DNA from: Adiantum capillus-veneris
Lineage: Eukaryota > Streptophyta > Polypodiopsida > Polypodiales > Pteridaceae
DNA: 64,000 bases
Direction: 5' to 3'
Assembly (NCBI GenBank): GCA_014529385.2
Contig: CM043964.1
Span: 132,962,420 to 133,026,419, forward strand
Shown here: one piece after another, positions 1-13,232 of the stretch
How positions within the stretch are numbered: the stretch's first letter is position 1
Layout: each line of letters starts with the position of its first letter
The notes under the pieces: model-generated
Databases searched by the model: none
The model's input: the letters and a program-made list of their open reading frames with translations, nothing else
What the model was told of the DNA's origin: nothing
Program-made: the position numbers and the translations under genes

Positions 1-1258
1 GCTTCAAGATCTTCATGAGAGAGTTTGTTTTCACCTTTGTAAACTCCCTTCTCCTTGGACCGATTGTTGTTGTTGTTGTTTTTGGAATTCCCTTGGGAAG
101 AATTTTGGGCATTGGTTTTCCCGTTTGCATAATTTTTGTCTTTGTTTTCCATGGGCTTGACATACCGTCTAGCCCCTTGTTGGAAATTGATGCACTAAGC
201 AACCATGGTGTGATGGATTACTTTGATGATAGAATCGGGACGTTGAGAGTTAACGTATTTGGCCATCTCTTTAGGTAAACCTGCACAGAATTGTTGCTTT
301 TGCTTGGCGAAGCCTATCTTTTGGAAGACAATAGCCTTGAGATGTAAATCCCAAAACTTGTCTACATATTTGTGGATAGACTCATGAGAGAGAAGATTCA
401 AACTGCGCCATTCAGTAAGCACTTTGTACTTTGCATCGCTTGCAAGGAATTGCTTCATGATGGAAACTCGTAGAGTTTTCCATGTCTTTGGGGCTTCGCC
501 ATTGCCATGAAGGCTAGCCACCATTGACGAGAAAATTTCTGGAAGTGCATAGCTACATGGTGTATCTTGGAGGACTCCGTGAAGCCCTCGTCTCCAAAGG
601 ACGCATCAAATTGTTGGATGAAGGCAATACTTTTTCATGGCACCAAAGGTGCCATCATAGGTGAGAAAAGAGATACTCTTTTCTCCCTCTTTGAACTTCT
701 TGAGCTTTTGTGACCTTTGCCATGTAGGGTATGATTAACGATGTACTCCCCTCTTGTATTCTCTAGGAGAATAATCATATCTTTCATCACAAGAGGAGGA
801 AGGTGAAGAAGAAGGAGAAGAGGGTGACCTCTTTCTTGGCCTTTCTTCCTTTGTTTCCTCTCTCCCCTTTTTGAGTGACAAGGAGAAGAACTGTGGGTTG
901 GACGTTTCCTCTCGGAGGAGTTGGCGATCCGCCGTTTTCATGGGGCCACATCTTCATAAAAACTTAAAGTTTCATTACTTTCTTGCTCTTTGGATTCCTC
1001 CTCTCGTATGGGAGAGAGTCTTCTTTTGGGGGTCTCTTAAAGAGGCCTCCTAAGCTCTCTCTCCTCTTCGAGAGGAAAGGAGATCCCGTAAATGCAAAGT
1101 TGTTGAGTAACTTCAGCTTGCAAAGCAGGGTTGCCCATAGCTTACTGCAAGCTAGTGACAAGATAATTGACAAAGATGGGGGCATCATAATTAGCACCTT
1201 CATCTGCAAAATCGAAGTTATCAATGTTCATTATAATCTCATGGTTATTGTCAGCCAT
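1..1258 (-). pseudogene. Chromovirus gag remnant (first copy, cut by window edge)
   Basis: Capsid-type gag of a Ty3/gypsy element, read leftward from an ATG at 1258 (protein begins MADNNHEI). The fragment at 524-195 carries the usual gag helices, with KTLRVSIMKQFLASDAKYK and the typical phrase YVDKFWDLHLKAIVFQKIGF. A stop follows about 35 codons after the start, and the frame shifts several times, so no full polyprotein is possible. The middle part is basic and rich in Arg/Ser. The zinc knuckle lies beyond the window edge but is visible in the sister copies (2161-3522 and 45383-46748). Positions 1-1258 match 45489-46748 almost base for base, so this is the left-hand copy of element B's gag within the segmental duplication. 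Recognition as gag is firm; the lineage comes from the chromodomain in the related elements A and B. Confidence 0.85.
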
Positions 1259-1668
1259 ATTAACTAAATCTGTGTAGAAACTTAGTGGATGCTTTGGCAA
1301 TTCAAAACCTTAGTTTCCACTCCTCTTAGCCTTTGAAAATCGGCACTTATCTACACCCACGGCTCGAAGTGGTTAATTATAGAGAGTAGTGGAGTGGGTC
1401 TAATATTGCAGAATTGTCGAGGGATGGCTCCTTTCGGACTTCTTATGGCTCAATAATGGTAAAGCCGTAGGCGAGTCTAAAAAGACCCCATTGTTAAGTC
1501 TAAATCTCCTGAGGTGTGCACCATATCCTACATAGTGGGCTCAACAAAATCGATAATAGATTCCAATCCCACTTACCCTAATATAATTAACAAAATCAAC
1601 CATTTATAGGCTACTTAAGGACCTCTCTTCTTAAGCAAGAAAAGAAAAAACCAAATGCTCTGATACCA
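1259..1668 (-). other. Leader and tRNA-Met primer-binding site
   Basis: Untranslated leader between the gag start and the LTR. The reverse complement of 1657-1668 reads TGGTATCAGAGC, the standard plant primer-binding site for initiator tRNA-Met, one base from the LTR end. No gene is seen in this stretch. Confidence 0.85.
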
Positions 1669-1669
1669 A

Positions 1670-2160
1670 TGTAATGGAAATGGCCCATGAACTTTGAGAG
1701 TAGTGGAAATTAGAGATAGCACTTTTTTGGAAATACTTTGTGAGCATAGAGGGTGAACTTAATTGATGGTAGGAACATAAACATAGCATTAGTTAACTTG
1801 GAATAAACAATACTTTTGCAACAGAGAGAGTTTAGAGAATATGACAACAATTGAGGACCGAATTTACATGTAGGATGCATCACAAGCAACAAGGATAGTC
1901 TTGGGACAAGTGTCCCCCTTTCCCCTTTGAGAGACAGGACTTGATAAATGCAAAAATAATTAATTAAATCCACTAAATTATCATTGGACCCCTTGGAAGG
2001 CCAACCAATAGGCTTTAGGCACACCATGAGGGCAACATGAGGAGGAGCATGACAAGTGTGCCTTTTGCTTTCTTTGTACCAAGCTTGCCTTGTGCGAGGG
2101 TGTGTGTGTTCTCTCTCATCCCCCTAGCTTTAGGGCTCACCCCCTCTCTTGTAGTGATGG
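1670..2160 (-). repeat. Truncated LTR fused to gag
   Basis: LTR of the B-family chromovirus in minus orientation. Its plus-strand edge, TGTAATGG at 1670, is the reverse complement of the LTR end CCATTACA. It matches 47160-47648 and carries the same internal deletion (the join reads GAATTTACATGTAGG). It stops at 2160, where the sequence switches to gag at a shared ATGG. The rest of the LTR is missing here. Confidence 0.85.
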
Positions 2161-3522
2161 TGGAAGCTCTAGAAGTCTCATTGCGAGTATTTCTCTTGGG
2201 GCAAGAATGATAGCCATGTCCTTGCTCCCCACACTTAAAAACATTTATGGTCGTTGCAAAAAGCTTCAAGCTCTTCATGAGAGAGTTTGTTTTCACCTTT
2301 GTAAACTCCCTTCTCCTTGGACCGATTGTTGCTGTTGTTGTTTTTGGAATTGCCTTGGGAAGAATTTTGGGCATTGGTTTTCCCGTTTGCATCATTTTTG
2401 TCTTTGTTTTCCATGGGCTTGACATACCGTCTAGCCCCTTGTTGGAAATTGATGCACTAAGCAACCATGGTGTGATGGATTACTTTAATGATAGAATCGG
2501 GCCGTTGACAGTTAACGTATTTGGCCATCTCTTCAAGTAAACCTACACAGAATTGTTGCTTTTTCTTGGCGAAGCCTATCTTTTCAAAGACAATAGCCTT
2601 GAGATGTAAATCCCAAAACTTGTCTACATATTTGTGGATAGACTCATGAGAGAGAAGCTTCAAACTGCGCCATTCAGTAAGCACTTTGTACTTTGCATCG
2701 CTTGCAAGGAATTGATTCATGATGGAAACTCATAGAGTTTTCCATGTCTTTGGGGCTTCGCCATTGCCATGAAGGCTAGCCACCATTGACGAGAAAATTT
2801 CTGGAAGTGCATAGCTACATGGTGTATCTTGGAGGAATCCATGAAGCCCTCGTCTCCAAAGGCCGCATCAAATTGTTGGATGAAGGCCAATACTTTTTCA
2901 TGGCACCAAAGGTGCCATCATAGATGAGAAAAGAGATACTCTTTTCCCCCTCTTTGAACTTCTTGAGCTTTTGTGACCTTTGCCATGTAGGGTATGATTA
3001 ACGATGTCCTCCCCTCTTGTATTCTCTAGGAGAATAATCATATCTTTCATCAGAAGACGAGGAAGGTGAAGAAGAAGGAGAAGAGGGTGACCTCTTTCTT
3101 GGCGTTTCTTCCTTTGTTTCCTCTCTCCCCTTTCTGAGTGATAAGGAGAAGAACTGTGGGTTGGACGTTTCCTCTCGGGAGGAGTTGGCGATCCGCCGTT
3201 TTCATGGGGCCACATCTTCATAAAAACTTAAAGTTTCATTAATTTCTTGCTCTTTGGATTCCTCCTCTCGTATGGGAGAGAGTCTTCTTTTGGGGGTCTC
3301 TTCAAGAGGCCTCCTAAGATCTCTCTCCTCTTGGAGAGGAAAGGAGACCCCATAAATGCAAAGTTGTTGAGTAACTTCAGCTTGCAAAGCAGGGTTGCCC
3401 ATAGCTTACTGCAAGCTAGTGACAAGATGATTGACAAACATGGGGGCATCATAATTAGCACCTTCATGTGCAAAATCGAAGTTATCAATGTTCATTCTAC
3501 TCTCTTGGTTATCGTCAGCCAT
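2161..3522 (-). pseudogene. Chromovirus gag remnant (second copy)
   Basis: A second minus-strand gag copy with an ATG at 3522. It ends after the zinc knuckle CFKCGEQGHGYHSC (CX2CX4HX4C, encoded near 2250-2200), the nucleocapsid RNA-binding motif. Upstream of the knuckle are Asn/Lys-rich stretches, and before that the same capsid helices as in the first copy (2720-2457). Beyond the knuckle the reading frame runs straight into LTR sequence at 2160, so the open frame at 2464-2015 is a gag-LTR chimera rather than a natural protein. Early stops and frame changes make it non-functional. It is arranged in tandem with the copy at 1-1258. Confidence 0.85.
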
Positions 3523-3920
3523 ATTAACAAAATCTGTGTACAAACTTAGTGGATGCTTTGGCAATTCAAAACCTTAGTTTCCACTCCTCTTAGCCTTTGA
3601 AAATCATCACTTATCTACACCCACGGCTCGAAGTGGTTAATTATATAGAGTAGTGGAGTGGGTCTAATATTGCAGAATTGTCGAGGGATGGCTCCTTTCG
3701 GACTTCTTATGGCTTAATAATGGTAAAGCCGTAGGCGAGTCTAAAACGACCCCATTGTTAAGTCCAAATCTCCTGAGGTGTGCACCATATCCTACATAGT
3801 GGGCTCAGAAAAATTGATAATAGATCCCAATCCCACTTACCCTAATATAATTAACAAAATCAACCATTTATAGGCTACTTAAGGACCTCTCTTCTTAATC
3901 AAGAAAAGAAAAAACCAAAT

Positions 3921-3932
3921 GCTCTGATACCA
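3921..3932 (-). other. tRNA-Met primer-binding site
   Basis: The reverse complement reads TGGTATCAGAGC, one base from the LTR edge at 3934. The interval 3523-3920 is the element's leader and holds no gene. Confidence 0.85.
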
Positions 3933-3933
3933 A

Positions 3934-5985
3934 TGTAATGGAAATGGCCCATGAACTTTGAGAGTAGTGGAAATTAGAAATAGCACTCTTTTGGAAATAC
4001 TTTGTGAGCATAGAGGGTGAACTTAATTGATGGTAGGAACATAAACATAGAATCTACTTAACTTGGGATGAATAATACTTTTGCAAGAGAGAGAGTTTAG
4101 AGAATATGACAACAATTGAGGACCGAATTTATGTGGAGCCGGTCCCCCCTCCAATAGGCATTTGTATTATAGTTTCTCCCATCAAGAGAGACTTGGTACA
4201 ATACAATTGCAAAAAGCATTAACTATCCCAAGCCTCAGTCCCAAGGTCTCAAACACCTTCGAAGGTGGATGAGAGCTAGTAAGGAATGAGGGTAGGGAAG
4301 AGGAAGAAGAAACATTTCATAGGAGAAAGAATTAGTTCCTCACTTATCATCACTCTTCTTTCTAGCATACATAATAGCATAGTAATGAAGATGGAGAAGA
4401 TGAAAAGCTTAAGCATTGAAGCGTGGCTCTTGGTTGGATTTTCATCCCATAGCCAAGAGTGTTGGTGTAGGCTCTCAACTTCTCTCCTAGCTTGGAGAAG
4501 GAGATGGAGCTCTTGCACTTTGCACTTCACACAATGAGAAGTGGGAGAGTATACCCCCCCAAGCATACCCCTAGCTTCCTTGTCGGACCCCCTTGTAGCT
4601 CACGCTTGAAGCTTATTGGACCCCTGCAAGACTAACCAATCACATGTAGGATGCATCACAAGCAACAAGGGTAGTCTTGGGACAAGTGTCCCCCTTTCCC
4701 CTTTGAGAGACAGGACTTGATAAATGCAAAAATAATTAATTAAATCCACTAAATTATCATTGGACCCCTTGGAAGGCCAACCAATAGGCTTTAGGCACAC
4801 CATGAGGGCAACATGAGGAGGAGCTTGACAAGTGTGCCTTTTGCTTTCTTTGTACCAAGCTTGCCTTGTGCGAGGGTGTGTGTGGTTTCTCTCATCCCCC
4901 TAGCTTTAGGGCTCACCCCCTCTCTTGTAGTGATGGGATTTGACATTTTGAACATCTTAGCAAGCACCTTAGTGAACAAGCATGACAAAGCACCTCAAGC
5001 CTCGATAGTGTTCCCACAAGTACCTCAGGCTCCCTAGTCGGCAAGCACCTCGAGCATCTTAGTCATCAAGCATGAAGCACCTTAGTCTTCAAGCAGGACA
5101 AGCACCTCAAGCATCTTAGTCAGCAAGCACGACAAGCACATCAAGCTTGGGCCAGGTTCCCACCTCAAGCTCAGCCCTAGCTTACCTAAAATCAAAGGAC
5201 TTTCTAACACTAACCTTTGGAGGTCTTTAAGGAAGATAATCCTATGGTCTTTAAGTTCCACTAGCTATCCTTGGTCTTTGAGAGGCCATCTCTCATTTGA
5301 TAAATGCAAAAGAAATTAATTAAATTCACTAAATTATCATTGGACCCCATGAAGGCCGACCAATAGGCTTTAGGCACACCACGAGGGCACATGAGGAGGA
5401 GCTTGACAAGTGTTCCTTTGCTTTCTATGTACCAATCTTGCCTTGTGTGAGAGTGTGTGTGTTCTCTTCATCCCCCTAGCTTTAGGCTCACCCCCTCTCT
5501 TGTAGGATGGGATTTGACTTTTTGGACACCTTACCCCCAAGCACCTTAGTTAGCAAGCATGACAAATCACCTCAGGCTCCCTAGTTGGCGGCAAGCACCT
5601 CAAGCATCTTAGTCATCAAGCATGATAAGCACATCAAGCACCTTAGTCATCAAGCACGACAAGCACCTCAGCATCTTAGTCAGTAAGCACGACAAGCATG
5701 CTTGGGTCGGGTTCCCACCTCAAGCTCAGCCCTAGCTTACCTAAAATCAAAGGACGTTTTAACACTAACCTTTGGAGGTCTTTAATAAAGCTAATCCTAA
5801 GGTCTTTAAGCTCCATTAGCTATCCTTGCTCTTTGTGGACCCCTTTACCATTGGCCCCGCGTTGAGATAGATCTAAAAGCACACGTCTATATTATAATTC
5901 TCGTTCCTGTTTATTATTCCACATTAAATGATCAATTTAATATGAGAAAATCATTTGGGTTGGTTAGATATTAGATTTTACGACA
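3934..5985 (-). repeat. LTR of B-family chromovirus, long form
   Basis: Minus-strand LTR. The plus-strand edges are TGTAATGG (3934) and TTACGACA (5985), i.e. TGTCGTAA...CCATTACA in element orientation. Unlike the copies at 1670 and 47160 it keeps about 500 bp (4130-4640) containing GGAGCCGGTCCCCCCTCC, which is also present in the LTRs of element A, so the shorter copies are deletion forms. The distal half holds a tandem duplication of roughly 570 bp (about 4726-5290 and 5298-5870) full of short degenerate repeats around CAAGCACCTCAAGCATCTTA. Confidence 0.85.
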
Positions 5986-7767
<1,782 letters not shown>

Positions 7768-7810
7768 CTTCCGCCTCGCTCCCCTTCATGCCTTGTGACG
7801 GTCGCCAACC

Positions 7811-8222
7811 CGTTGATGCTCGTCAGCGATACAGCCGCGCTTTCAAGTATGCCGACCGAGTTTTCCTTGCAGCGTTGCTGATGCCATGTACTCTGGATGA
7901 GGAATTTGGTGATGACAAGTTTCATGGGTTTGGAATTTGGGAGCTGAAACCCATGCCTAGGGACGCAAATACCTACTTGTGGGAGCAAGTAGCAACATAT
8001 TCTGAATATGACAACGAGTATCGCGAGTTCTTTCGCTCTTTTTCCTTGTTTGAGATAAAAGTCGTGGATTTCAAAGGTTTTGTATGCATGACAAGTTCAT
8101 CAATATGTGGGAAAGAAGTTAGGAAATTCCCTCCCCTTGTGTACGGCATTGAATCTAAGTCCTGGTTTTTGTTGCCCGAGTGCAAAGGCGTCATGGACTA
8201 TCGATGTGTCTTTGGATTGTAA
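7811..8222 (+). pseudogene. 3' fragment of F-box protein gene
   Basis: Encodes the last ~136 residues (about 331-466) of the F-box protein whose complete copy is at 51246-52646, ending at the same stop and differing by only a few bases. The F-box domain, the N-terminal two thirds and the proximal promoter are missing: sequence equivalent to 50444-52235 is gone, and the break lies about 45 bp after the CA microsatellite. The fragment stays in frame with the upstream CA repeat (His-Thr codons), giving a long chimeric open frame from 7566, but nothing suggests it is expressed. The 3' flank after 8222 matches the intact copy, so this is a deletion within a duplicated locus and not a retrocopy. 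Confidence 0.9.
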
Positions 8223-9692
8223 CCAAAGACAAACCGTATTGAAGGAGGGTTGTCTCCCTCGTACCTTATTTGTCAAAAAGGTATTTTTAATTAGCAATGC
8301 CCTTGCTGGTACAGAAGTTCACACAAGTGGACTTTCCTTTTGGAGGTGGCAGTATTGTAGTAGGGGTATTAAGACATCAACTCTTTTGTCCTTGTTCTTT
8401 AGTGATTTGCTCAAAGCCTGTTACACCATGTGTTGGAGTTTAGTATTGTAATCGGCTTTCTTAGTGCTGATTTTTATATTGCTTGTTTAAATTTTTAAGG
8501 AGTTTTTTTTTTCATTGTTTCAAATAGGGCATAGCCTGCAAGTTTACACTGGATTTAACATGGTGTTGAAAAAGGTAGGGTATTTATCTTGGTACCTCAT
8601 TTCTTGTTTTGGATGGGAGTGTGCAATTGGATGTCAGGGATGAAAAACTCTCGAGTGAGGAGCCATGAGCAGGAGAAGGGCACTACCTTGCATAGGTGAC
8701 GGCCACGTAGAGCAACCTTGTGCAAAAGCCTCACTGGTCGTTTTTCTAAGTGAGTCTCTCTTGTTCCTTTCTTACTCTCTTCTATTTCAGTTGTTAAGAA
8801 TGTTAAGTCAGAAATAAACACTTCTGCCATATGGTTAGATTTGGAGTTACTCCAGACCCGAGCTTCGCTTTGTTGCAAGTAACAACTGAGGAACTTTAGA
8901 CTGAAATAAACAAAAACATTCACTGCCACAGGGCTGGATTTAGGCTTACATAAATCTTTTAAAAGCAAACAATGCTTCTTTTGCAAAACTGGAAAACAGG
9001 AGTTGAATTTGACCAACATAAATCACATGTCGATACGAGACTAAGTAAGACTCATGGTTACATGGAATCAAACTAGAGGGTTGTCACAACCATTTAAATC
9101 TGCAATCCCACCTCATACAAGGCTTGAACCTGATCGCTCTCGATGATAAACAACTCACTTGGACAGCGGTGTTTTCAACAACCTAAGGATTCTATGCGTG
9201 CTTTTAAGGGAGGGGAATTTGCAGCAATTGACGGAAGTCGATTCGCACAACCGTAGAGCTCAGAAACTCACCTTGAAGCTCGTGGGTGAATGCTCGCATG
9301 CGGTCTTACGTTGCTTGCAACGTTGGCATTGGCAAGGAGAAGAGCTCGAGGCTAACGTGATGATGTTGTCGATTCTCTAGTGCGGCACCGTGCAGATTGT
9401 AGCATGAAGATGAAGGTGGAGGGAAGAAGAGCTCACATAGAAACTGATAGTCGACTCAGTTCTTGACATCGTTTTGATTAAACTTAAAAAAACCTTTCAA
9501 ATATTGGCCTTTATACTTGGCCAAGGTCTCAAATGTACATGGCCACTGTAACCAAGAGGTGTATTTTTCCTGTTGCGTTCTTCAATATCTACGACATGTT
9601 TTTATGTATTTTATTTTTACTTGTTTTCCTCGAAACCCTTGAAAAGGTTCAAGTGGGCATTGCATGGCCAATGTGGTTCCTCACATTGGGAA
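8223..9692. other. 3' flank of F-box fragment; no gene seen
   Basis: Downstream region shared with 52647-53613 up to about 9190, then about 500 bp present only in this copy. A 140-codon open frame on the minus strand (9019-8597) is intact in both copies, but it resembles no family I know and identity is expected from recent duplication, so I do not call it a gene. Confidence 0.5.
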
Positions 9693-10432
9693 TGTCACAA
9701 ACGAAGCTGTCACAAGACAGGACGGACACATGCCAATAGAAAAGAACAGACTCAACAAGTTTTTAGCACTTCAATAACAACTGAAACTGAAACAGAGAGA
9801 GACGACACGCGACACGGAGTGGCGGAATTCCACCCCAGAGAGTATTGGCCCCAAACCTTGGTAACCCTTTCGGTATTTCTTTATATTACATCAACACATT
9901 ACAAGCCGGTACTACTCCACGCTCTCCATCTTGTCTCAAAAGAGTGCTAGAGAATGAGCCCTAGCCTCTTATTTGAAGGCCCTAGGCCCAAAAGCAGTTT
10001 ACATGAAAAGTATTCAAACTTAAAAGCTACTGGCCCAAAAGCTGGCCTGAAAAATCAGCCATCATAAATCACGGAAATCCGTACCGGTTGCCACGTCACA
10101 GCACAATCAGCTCGAAACACGGAAGTCCGTACAGTTTTGCCACGTCAGCAGTCAACAAGAATCCGAAATTCCATACAGTTGCCACATCAATATTAGTCTA
10201 CTGGAGATTACGGAGATCTTACAGTGCCATGTTATGAACTTCTCTGCGGGTGTGTGTGTGGCCTTGCTTTGTTTTAATGCCTTTATGTCACTTGGCCCCC
10301 ATCAAATGGGGTGGGTCCCATAAGTTGGTGGGAACTTCAACTCCTTCTGCTTCTTAGGGTTTATGCCCCTCAGTCGGGATCTGCATAGTGGCTCCGTTCT
10401 TCAATGGCTTGACAAGTCAGCAATTTGTGACA
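9693..10432 (-). repeat. 3' LTR of element E
   Basis: A complete LTR in minus orientation, about 740 bp, with matching short terminal inverted repeats: the plus strand reads TGTCACAAAC at 9693 and ATTTGTGACA ending at 10432. It is directly preceded (in element direction) by a purine tract, as expected for a 3' LTR. Inside are three direct repeats of the type GGAAGTCCGTACAG...GCCACGTCA (about 10070-10190). The right copy (53614-53951) has lost more than half of it. Confidence 0.8.
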
Positions 10433-10447
10433 TGCCCCCTTCTTGAA
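10433..10447 (-). other. Polypurine tract of element E
   Basis: The minus strand reads TTTCAAGAAGGGGGCA immediately before the LTR start TGTCACAAA. This is the plus-strand primer site used in reverse transcription. Confidence 0.75.
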
Positions 10448-10494
10448 AGAAAGTAATCGTCCACGATTACAACATATCTGTAAAACAACTCAAG

Positions 10495-11430
10495 TTAGCT
10501 CAAAAATTTTCGAGGGTCATTCTGAGGGACAATCAATTTTCTCTTTTTGTTAAGGAGTTGGCTTGTTCTTTCGGCTCTTTTGTTAAGGAGTTGCTTCTCC
10601 TTTCGTCCAAATCGGAACTCTTGATATTCCGGCGTAGTAAAATTAATCATCACACCCAGACCGCACTCATCTTCCACGGATTTCTTAATGCACTAAAATT
10701 ACATACCCTAGGTAATCTCATCCAATTAGGAATATTCAATGGTTGGCACATCACAATGCAACACAAATGCTCACATATGCATGTTACAAGACATGAAACA
10801 TAAAGTCGCCAATGAACTCTCCCCCTCAAATAACCATCCAGGTCCAAGCCATGAGCTGTTCAATGACTCCCTCGTCGCTCGTCCCGTAAATAACCTAAAA
10901 AAGCTCCGGCCATGAGATATAGAGGCCCTTTGCAACCCAGATTTTCTAGAGACGTCAATATCCTTGTAGATATCATAATTATTTTCTACGTGAATTGTTT
11001 CCCTGGTGTAGCTCTCAAGGGTGGTATAGCTCTTAAGGTATGCATCCTTCTTGAGATGCGCGTTTTGAAGCCCTTTCGCGAATAAATATATGCGGTACTT
11101 TTGAGCTAAAAACTCAGCCTCGGAACACCGCATAACATTCCCTTGAATCTATTTGCGATGTCTTTCTTTGTCTCCTTATCTTCCTGTTTGAAGCTATGAA
11201 CCATGGTAGATGTATTGTGTTTGATGACTTGCTTAGAGAATTTCTTAATGAGTTCTTTATTGAGGTCCTCAATGTTATGGAACTTGCCATGGTCTAGAAT
11301 TTGAAACCGGGTCAGGGATTTTCCTTCCATCGTTAGTCCAAAGCCCTCATATTGCGTCTTGAAGTCCGTGACTTGCTCATCTCTTGCGTGTAGAGAGAGA
11401 CATGGTCGTAAGGATATCGGCTTCTACTAA
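10495..11430 (-). pseudogene. Gag-like protein of element E, frameshifted
   Basis: Minus-strand coding remnant between the E polypurine tract and unknown upstream sequence. It reads LNKELIKKFSKQVIKH..., then MRCSEAEFLAQKYRIYLFAKGL and YTTLESYTRETIHVENN, a pattern resembling the helical gag core of gypsy elements (F..GL.., then ..A...E). The homologous right copy (54303-54851) is one frame of 182 codons. Here a one-base deletion near 11142 splits it into 11330-11106 and 11133-10771. A further open segment at 10677-10495 leads to the polypurine tract. No protease, reverse transcriptase or integrase lies between gag and the 3' LTR, so E is either a deletion derivative or a gag-only non-autonomous element. 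The gag assignment is an inference from pattern. Confidence 0.55.
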
Positions 11431-12412
11431 AGGTTTTCTTGACCCACTTTTACACTTGTGAGTGTCTAACCATGCTTTGTTGGTTTGGCATTTGGTATTG
11501 GACCAAAGGAGGTAGATAGCCCAATACTTGTTGGATCACATTCTGCTCAATGGGTATTTGTGGTTGGAATGGCCTTGAGTGGTCGGATAACCATTGTTCC
11601 GGTTTGGCATTCCAAGATTCTAAAATGTACTCCCTATTGATGTTGCATTCAGAAGGGTTTGTGAGAATCTTGCACTATGAGCTTCATTTTCTAAAACTAT
11701 ATGAGGATTGGGTAAAACCGCTTCTTGCATTAGGAAAAATTTGGACTCTCAAAGGGCTCTATAAGGACTTTGACTTTCTCTTTCTTATCCAAAAGGGGCA
11801 TACGATAAAATTCCCACAAATGTAATCAAAACTTTGACTTCTATTTTGACTTTGACTTTGACTTTCTCTTTTTTTGATCCAAAACGGACGTACGATAAAA
11901 TTCTTACAAATGAAATTAAATCTTGTTGGACCTTTTGGATTTTGAAAAATACTCATCAAGATCTATCCATTGATATATACCATGCCATCAAATTCTTTAT
12001 ATTCTAAAAGATTCCATTTTTTAATGTAACAACTCCATCTTATAAATGGAATCTCTGCCCACATTTCAACTTGAGTGGGGAAGCCATACCTTCTACAAAT
12101 AAACTCCAAATGTTTCAGAATTTGGGTTTGGGGATTTAGAACCTACTTTTTAAGATCTTTCCAATGATATGTTGGTTGATAGGGTATTGAATAAGTGTTA
12201 TGTACTTCACCGGTGGGTTACCCACTTTAGACAAGAGAGGCAAAGTCAAACCTCCTTATAGGGCCCCTTAGAGAGTCCAAAATTTTCCTAATGGTGCTCA
12301 AAATTTCTAAATTGTTTGTCTAGGTTTGTCCCTATGTGGTGCAAAGATTCTGAAGCTTGTGGCATTACGTGCGGTTTTTCTATGGGTAGCAACCCTCTCA
12401 CTAGGAGACCTC
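11431..12412. other. Leader or spacer; no gene seen
   Basis: Matches 54950-55932 in the right copy. Contains an imperfect duplication of about 70 bp near 11770-11920, with repeated CTTTGACTTT and GATAAAATTC. Probably upstream sequence of element E, cut by element F. Confidence 0.5.
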
Positions 12413-12942
12413 TGTAGGTGTAAGCATTCTAGGTATTAATCCTTAATTAAGTACTTAAACTCATGATTAAGAGTTAAGAAACTTGAACTGTACTCCAAGA
12501 CAAGACTTAGAAGACTCTGTGTTTTGAATGTGTGATACAAGGGCTCCTTATATAAGAGACGAAGAGACATAAATGAAAAGACGTCTCCTGGCGAAGAGAC
12601 ATGACTTTAGACGTAAAGACACATCCTTTCAGCGAAGAGCTGCAACCATTGGGTGAAGAGTCGCAACCATAGAGCGAAGGGGAGACATAAATGAAAAGAC
12701 GTCTCCTGGCGAAGAGACATGACTTTAGACGTAAAGACACATCCTTTCGGCGAAGAGCTGCAACCATTGGGTGAAGAGTCGCAACCATAGAGCGAAGGGG
12801 TGTGTGGCTTTTGGCAAAGATACACGTCTCTTGGGCGAAGGGGTGTGACCATCCAAGCGCAGGGGTTCTCCTTGGCATGGCACTTCGTGTATATGCAACT
12901 AGGAGTAGATGTATTCCTGTTATTATAGTCACAATCATGACA
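12413..12942 (-). repeat. 3' LTR of element F
   Basis: Minus-strand LTR: the plus-strand edges are TGTAGGTGTA (12413) and AATCATGACA (12942). On its right, at 12943-12960, is a purine tract (minus strand ATTTTAAATGGGAGGGAA), so this is a 3' LTR. A TATA-type promoter, TTATATAAGGAGC on the minus strand, lies at about 12546-12558. Two perfect-looking 118-bp tandem units (12564-12681 and 12682-12799) are present here; the right copy (55933-56344) has only one. Confidence 0.8.
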
Positions 12943-13232
12943 TTCCCTCCCATTTAAAATGAGAGCCCGTGTCAAAGAAATGACTTCTAATGTTGATAGA
13001 ACTCTGGAAAAGCATTGAATCTTCAAAAATCTTCGATCTTTGAGTTATTGAAAACCTTTGTCTTGAGCCTTTGCTTCTTGCAAACCCTTTTCGCATTGAC
13101 TGCTAAATCCCATGTCATTGCATTATTCAAAGACTTTTTAGAAGAATCTGGCTTAATCAGGTTGACTGCAACAAGAGATTGATCTTCAAAATTCTTCATG
13201 CGATGTAAGACTTTTGATTCAAAATCTTCTAG

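Noticed and set aside
8597-9019. 140-codon minus-strand frame, also at 53022-53444
   Set aside because: Intact in both copies, but the copies are recent duplicates and the frame overlaps 3' flank of the F-box gene on the other strand; no family, no start context, no support.
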